A stretch of 7,467 bases of DNA, from positions 1-7,467 of the forward strand of contig CALAHA010000443.1 of NCBI GenBank assembly GCA_937891565.1. Reading direction: 5' to 3'. Under the pieces are notes generated by a model that was not told the DNA's origin, made no database searches, and saw only the letters and a program-made list of their open reading frames with translations. Every line of letters begins with the position of its first letter. Positions within the stretch are counted from its first letter, which is position 1. The DNA is from an uncultured Ilumatobacter sp. (lineage in GTDB: Bacteria > Actinomycetota > Acidimicrobiia > Acidimicrobiales > Ilumatobacteraceae). Positions 4,736-7,467 of this stretch are shown here, piece by piece. Both the position numbers and the translations under genes were made by a program.

Positions 4736-5689
4736 ATGAGATTCCAGAAACGGTCCATCGCCGCAGTGTCAGTGCTGGCCGCTGGAGCTCTGGTCGCTTC
4801 TCTGTCGACGAGCGCTTCAGCTGAAATCAGCATGAAGAGCCTGCTCAGCGAAGAAATGCAGCAGCAGCAGATTTTCGCAGGCTCATACATGACCGGTGGT
4901 GCAACCTCGACAATTTACGGCAACATCATCGCCGGCACATACGTGACCACCGGGGTCAACACGACAGTTGATGGCAGCACTTCATCTGGGACCGACACCA
5001 CGCTCGGCGCCAACTCGACCGTGAGTGGCAGTGTCCAGTCGGCAGGCGACTCGACGCTTGGATCGAACTCGGTCGTTGCTGGCAACGTCAACTCCGGTGT
5101 CGTCACCACCTTCATCGACGGTGCCACGTCAGGATCAGAGTCAAACGACTATTACTCGGCGGCAGCGGAAATGGAGCGTGGGCGGAACGAGATCACCGAC
5201 GTCCAACAGTTCCTGTTGAGGTTCGCTGGAAACGTCACGCTCCCCGAGGCCACAATCAACACCGACACGACGTTCACGCAAGGGATCTACACCATCACCG
5301 GCTTCATGTCGGTGGCTGCCGACATCACCATCACACTCGATGCTCAGAATACCGACAGCGAGTTCATCTTCAATATCAGCAAGTACTTGTCCTTCGGCGA
5401 GAACGTGCAGGTCCGAGTGGTCAACGCCACTGAAAATGTCGTGGTCATCTGGAATGCCGGCGGCGGCTACGTCACCCTCGGCGCAAATGCCGACATCGTT
5501 GGCAACGTCTTGGCCCAGGAGTACGTCAGCATCGGCGCTCAGGCAACGATCGTCGGTATCGGCGCCGACTGCGGCGGGGCTATGTACTCCGCTACTTCCT
5601 ACATCACCATCGGCGCAGGCGGCATCGTCGGTACGACCGGCGAAAACGGCTCCTGCCAGATTCCGTCCACCGACTGGATCAAGAACTGA
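4736..5689 (+). CDS. Secreted DUF3494 (ice-binding-like) beta-solenoid protein
   Basis: The 317-residue product starts with a clear Sec signal peptide: MRFQKR, a hydrophobic core, then cleavage after SASA at about residue 29. A Gln-rich stretch (EEMQQQQ) precedes four 18-residue repeats at 51-122, each with a (Y/D)xTxGxNxTVxG-like pattern, as in stacked beta-solenoid coils. From about residue 150 to the end is a DUF3494 (ice-binding-like) domain, with QGIYTITG, FIFNISKYLSFGENV and VVIWNAGGGYVTLGAN, and further 18-residue coils such as YVTLGANADIVGNVLAQE. There is no membrane anchor, LPxTG or other C-terminal sorting signal. AAGGA ends 10 bases before the ATG. The prepilin gene follows 24 bases after the stop. 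In the family some members bind ice and others act as adhesins or have unknown roles. Ice binding is not shown here, and the pilin neighbours make a surface or adhesin role attractive. Confidence 0.88.
   Translation: MRFQKRSIAAVSVLAAGALVASLSTSASAEISMKSLLSEEMQQQQIFAGSYMTGGATSTIYGNIIAGTYVTTGVNTTVDGSTSSGTDTTLGANSTVSGSVQSAGDSTLGSNSVVAGNVNSGVVTTFIDGATSGSESNDYYSAAAEMERGRNEITDVQQFLLRFAGNVTLPEATINTDTTFTQGIYTITGFMSVAADITITLDAQNTDSEFIFNISKYLSFGENVQVRVVNATENVVVIWNAGGGYVTLGANADIVGNVLAQEYVSIGAQATIVGIGADCGGAMYSATSYITIGAGGIVGTTGENGSCQIPSTDWIKN
4886..5101 (+). repeat. Four 54-bp (18-residue) coding repeats in the DUF3494 protein
   Basis: Units run 4886-4939, 4940-4993, 4994-5047 and 5048-5101, with no gaps or insertions. 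The proteins align as YMTGGATSTIYGNIIAGT, YVTTGVNTTVDGSTSSGT, DTTLGANSTVSGSVQSAG and DSTLGSNSVVAGNVNSGV. Small and beta-branched residues repeat in fixed positions, the pattern of a three-sided solenoid with 18 residues per turn. The DNA has diverged, so this is an old internal duplication and not a recent tandem array. Confidence 0.8.
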
Positions 5690-5713
5690 TCCACCTGCGG
5701 CGGAGCGAGTGAC

Positions 5714-6316
5714 ATGTACCTCTCAGTTCTTTCAGAACGCGTACACGGAGATGTCGCCTTGACCGCAGCTGGTAGAGCGAGGCGCGGCGACCGCGGTTTC
5801 ACGCTCACCGAGGTGCTCGTGTCGATCGTGCTGATGGGCACCGTCATCACGGTGATCCTGTCGGCGATCCTCACGTTGGTCCGAGTGTCGAGCAGTACCA
5901 GTGACACCGCAAAAGTCGAAGCTGTGTTGACCAGCGCTGCTGACCGTTTGGCAGGCTGGGCGTACCTCAGCTGTCCCGAGGCGAACGACAGCGGCTACGA
6001 CGTCATCGTCTCAGCAGCGGCTGACGATGTCGATTGGGGCCACGTTGACGCGGTGGTCATCACGTCGATCCTCTATTGGGATCCTTTGCTCAACGCCGAC
6101 ACCGACGCAGCGACCGATCCGCACCCCGCTGACGGTGGGTGGGCTGACACCAACGCGCTCGTCGGCAGCGACGGCTGCGGCGAAGACGTCAACTTCACCA
6201 CCACCCGCACCCTGCAGAAGGTGACGATCGAAGCGCGTTCCCCCGACGGCGAAATCGTGCGCCAACTCGAAGTAGTCAAGAGCAACGTCGGCGACCGAAT
6301 TGAGACAACCCCGTGA
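5714..6316 (+). CDS. Minor type IV prepilin / pseudopilin (PilV/GspI-J-like)
   Basis: The product carries a class III (type IV prepilin) signal: basic residues, then Gly28 followed by FTLTEVLVSIVLMG, with Phe at +1 and Glu at +5. A hydrophobic helix to about residue 52 anchors it in the membrane and forms the pilus core. Prepilin peptidase would cut after Gly28. The remaining part is a small Asp/Ala-rich globular domain with two cysteines (in LSCPEA and DGCGED) that may form a disulphide. Two starts are plausible. The ATG at 5714 has GGAG 8 bases upstream and gives 200 residues with a 28-residue leader. The TTG at 5759 also has GGAG at 8 bases and gives 185 residues with a 13-residue leader, closer to the usual prepilin leader length. 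It is the middle gene of the operon. Its small size and lone-pilin context suggest a minor rather than a major pilin. Confidence 0.88.
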   Translation: MYLSVLSERVHGDVALTAAGRARRGDRGFTLTEVLVSIVLMGTVITVILSAILTLVRVSSSTSDTAKVEAVLTSAADRLAGWAYLSCPEANDSGYDVIVSAAADDVDWGHVDAVVITSILYWDPLLNADTDAATDPHPADGGWADTNALVGSDGCGEDVNFTTTRTLQKVTIEARSPDGEIVRQLEVVKSNVGDRIETTP

Positions 6317-6343
6317 ACAATCAGCCTGACCCGATTCCGCCTC

Positions 6344-6348
6344 GGAGG
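6344..6348 (+). promoter_or_regulatory. Shine-Dalgarno site that sets the start of the vWA prepilin
   Basis: GGAGG lies 9 bases before the ATG at 6358 and is the strongest ribosome-binding site in the window. The same frame is open from a GTG at 6313 that overlaps the previous stop codon in GTGA, but that GTG has no such site. The ATG is therefore the better start. Confidence 0.7.
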
Positions 6349-6357
6349 TCGGATTTC

Positions 6358-7467
6358 ATGCGTTCACCAATCGCCCGCGGCGGCCGTTTTGCCCGCCGCA
6401 AGTCGACCAACGACGACGGCTTCACGCTGCCGGAGTTGCTCGTCGCAATGACGCTGTCCGGCGTCTTGATCGCTGCAATCTCGTTGTCGATCAGCGTCAT
6501 GCTGAGAGCCGCACCCCAAGCTGAAACCCGACTCGCCGAGTCAAGCGACATCACGTTCCTACAGACCTGGGTTCCCGTCGACCTCTCGTCGGCCATCGAT
6601 TCCTACGACGATCCCGACGATGCACAGCTCAAAGACAAAATGGAAAACAGCGACCCGTCGATGAGCTACAACGCGTCGCTCGAAGGAACCAACGTGCTGA
6701 CACTCGTGATTCCCGACCTCGCTGCGAGCGACTGCATGCAAGTCGCTGGAGCGCTTCCGTCGTGCCACTACAAAATTGTCAGCTACCGCTACGTGCTCGT
6801 ACAAGGCGACTGGTTGCTGGCCCGCTTCTTGATCACGAACGGAGGAACCGATGCCGAAACGGCGTCACGAGTCGGCGTCGCGCACGAAGTCAAGGATCCG
6901 CCAGCAGATGGCAGCTGGTCGCCTGGTATGGCGCCAGTGCACGCCTTCCAGATCACTTCTCGCAACCAGGTCGTCCTGCGACCAATCGGCGAGAACATCA
7001 CTGTCTTTTTCAAGAGTGGCAGCGAGTTCTCGACCGGCGGCGCTGGCCTTTCGGCAGAGCGCGACTTGGTACCCAACGACCCCGTCACATTGCCCGACCC
7101 GACCGCTCCGCCGACACGCTGCGGTGGCCGCGTGGCGTTGGTCATCGACACGTCATGGTCGGTTCCCGGTTTCAATGGCGGTGACGACGTGGAGTCCGCC
7201 GCAATTGATTTCATCGACTCGTTCCAAGGCACACCAACAGCGCTGACGGTGATGGGTTTCGACTCAATGGCCTACCAGTTGTACCCGAACCTCAACGGTG
7301 TCCGCGGCAACTACATCGACCTGCTCGACCCTTCGAGCGATATCGAAAACGCGAAGACAAACATCCGTGAGCTGCCGAACGTTGACACCCAATACCCCGC
7401 CGCCACTCCTGAGCAGTACGGCTTTGAAAAGGGGTCGGGTCACTACCTGAATCCGACGGGTGTCGGC
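6358..7467 (+). CDS. Modular type IV prepilin with C-terminal von Willebrand factor A domain (3' end missing)
   Basis: I read 370 codons without a stop to the right edge. The leader is 21 residues, rich in Arg and ending NDDG. It is followed by FTLPELLVAMTLSGVLIAA, with Phe at +1 and Glu26 at +5, and a hydrophobic helix to about residue 48, the standard prepilin N-terminus. Residues about 50-245 form a globular region with Cys126 and Cys136 likely paired. A Pro-rich linker (LPDPTAPPTRC, Cys255) leads to a vWA domain that opens with GGRVALVIDTSWSV. D264-T-S266-W-S268 is a DxSxS MIDAS metal site, and TALTVMGFDS fits the next core strand. vWA domains often bind ligands through a bound metal. Modular minor pilins with vWA modules are known in Gram-positive type IV pili (Streptococcus sanguinis PilB), where they act in adhesion. 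I infer a tip-located adhesive pilin here. The rest of the vWA domain lies outside the window. Confidence 0.85.
   Translation, partial: MRSPIARGGRFARRKSTNDDGFTLPELLVAMTLSGVLIAAISLSISVMLRAAPQAETRLAESSDITFLQTWVPVDLSSAIDSYDDPDDAQLKDKMENSDPSMSYNASLEGTNVLTLVIPDLAASDCMQVAGALPSCHYKIVSYRYVLVQGDWLLARFLITNGGTDAETASRVGVAHEVKDPPADGSWSPGMAPVHAFQITSRNQVVLRPIGENITVFFKSGSEFSTGGAGLSAERDLVPNDPVTLPDPTAPPTRCGGRVALVIDTSWSVPGFNGGDDVESAAIDFIDSFQGTPTALTVMGFDSMAYQLYPNLNGVRGNYIDLLDPSSDIENAKTNIRELPNVDTQYPAATPEQYGFEKGSGHYLNPTGVG

Noticed and set aside
6313..6357. GTG start overlapping the preceding stop codon for the vWA prepilin
   Set aside because: The overlap is typical of coupling, but the GTG lacks a Shine-Dalgarno site, while GGAGG sits 9 bases before the ATG at 6358 and yields a more usual leader length.

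Overview
This window looks like chromosomal DNA of a high-GC actinobacterium. The gene style, leaderless-looking starts and 'TAnCCT/TAnCAT' -10 elements suggest the Acidimicrobiia (Ilumatobacter-like), but that placement is an inference from general resemblance and was not tested. Coding density is high. No insertion sequence, integrase or CRISPR array is visible.

Left part, minus strand (1-2302): a two-gene operon. The upstream gene (1424-2302) encodes a 292-residue coiled-coil protein with a Pro/Ala-rich tail. Seventeen bases later comes a PilB/GspE-type assembly ATPase (start 1406), cut by the left edge. This is the motor of a type IV pilus or type II secretion machine. A divergent intergenic region (2303-2523) carries a perfect 8-bp inverted repeat and separates this operon from a stand-alone 5'-3' exonuclease (PolA N-domain/FEN family, 2524-3393, plus).

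Middle part (3394-4735): a translation and RNA block. The SRP RNA gene ffs (3417-3530) lies on the minus strand, tail to tail with the exonuclease gene. Divergent from it are tRNA-Ser(GGA) and, overlapping the last base of its encoded CCA, the tRNA adenosine deaminase gene tadA. A second serine tRNA, tRNA-Ser(CGA), follows. Just after it is a 73-bp, almost perfect, nested palindrome, then several smaller hairpins and an AT-richer leader region.

Right part, plus strand (4736-7467): an envelope/pilus operon. It starts with a secreted DUF3494 (ice-binding-like) beta-solenoid protein that has an extra N-terminal array of four 18-residue coils. Next is a minor prepilin (GFTLTE motif), then a large modular prepilin (GFTLPE motif) whose C-terminal part is a von Willebrand factor A domain with a MIDAS motif, cut by the right edge. 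The vWA pilin and the secreted solenoid protein look like the adhesive or tip components of a pilus that could be assembled by the PilB-type motor encoded on the other strand about 3 kb away. That functional link is an inference. The most unusual items are the vWA-prepilin fusion next to the DUF3494 solenoid, the large palindrome after tRNA-Ser(CGA), and the tRNA/tadA overlap.
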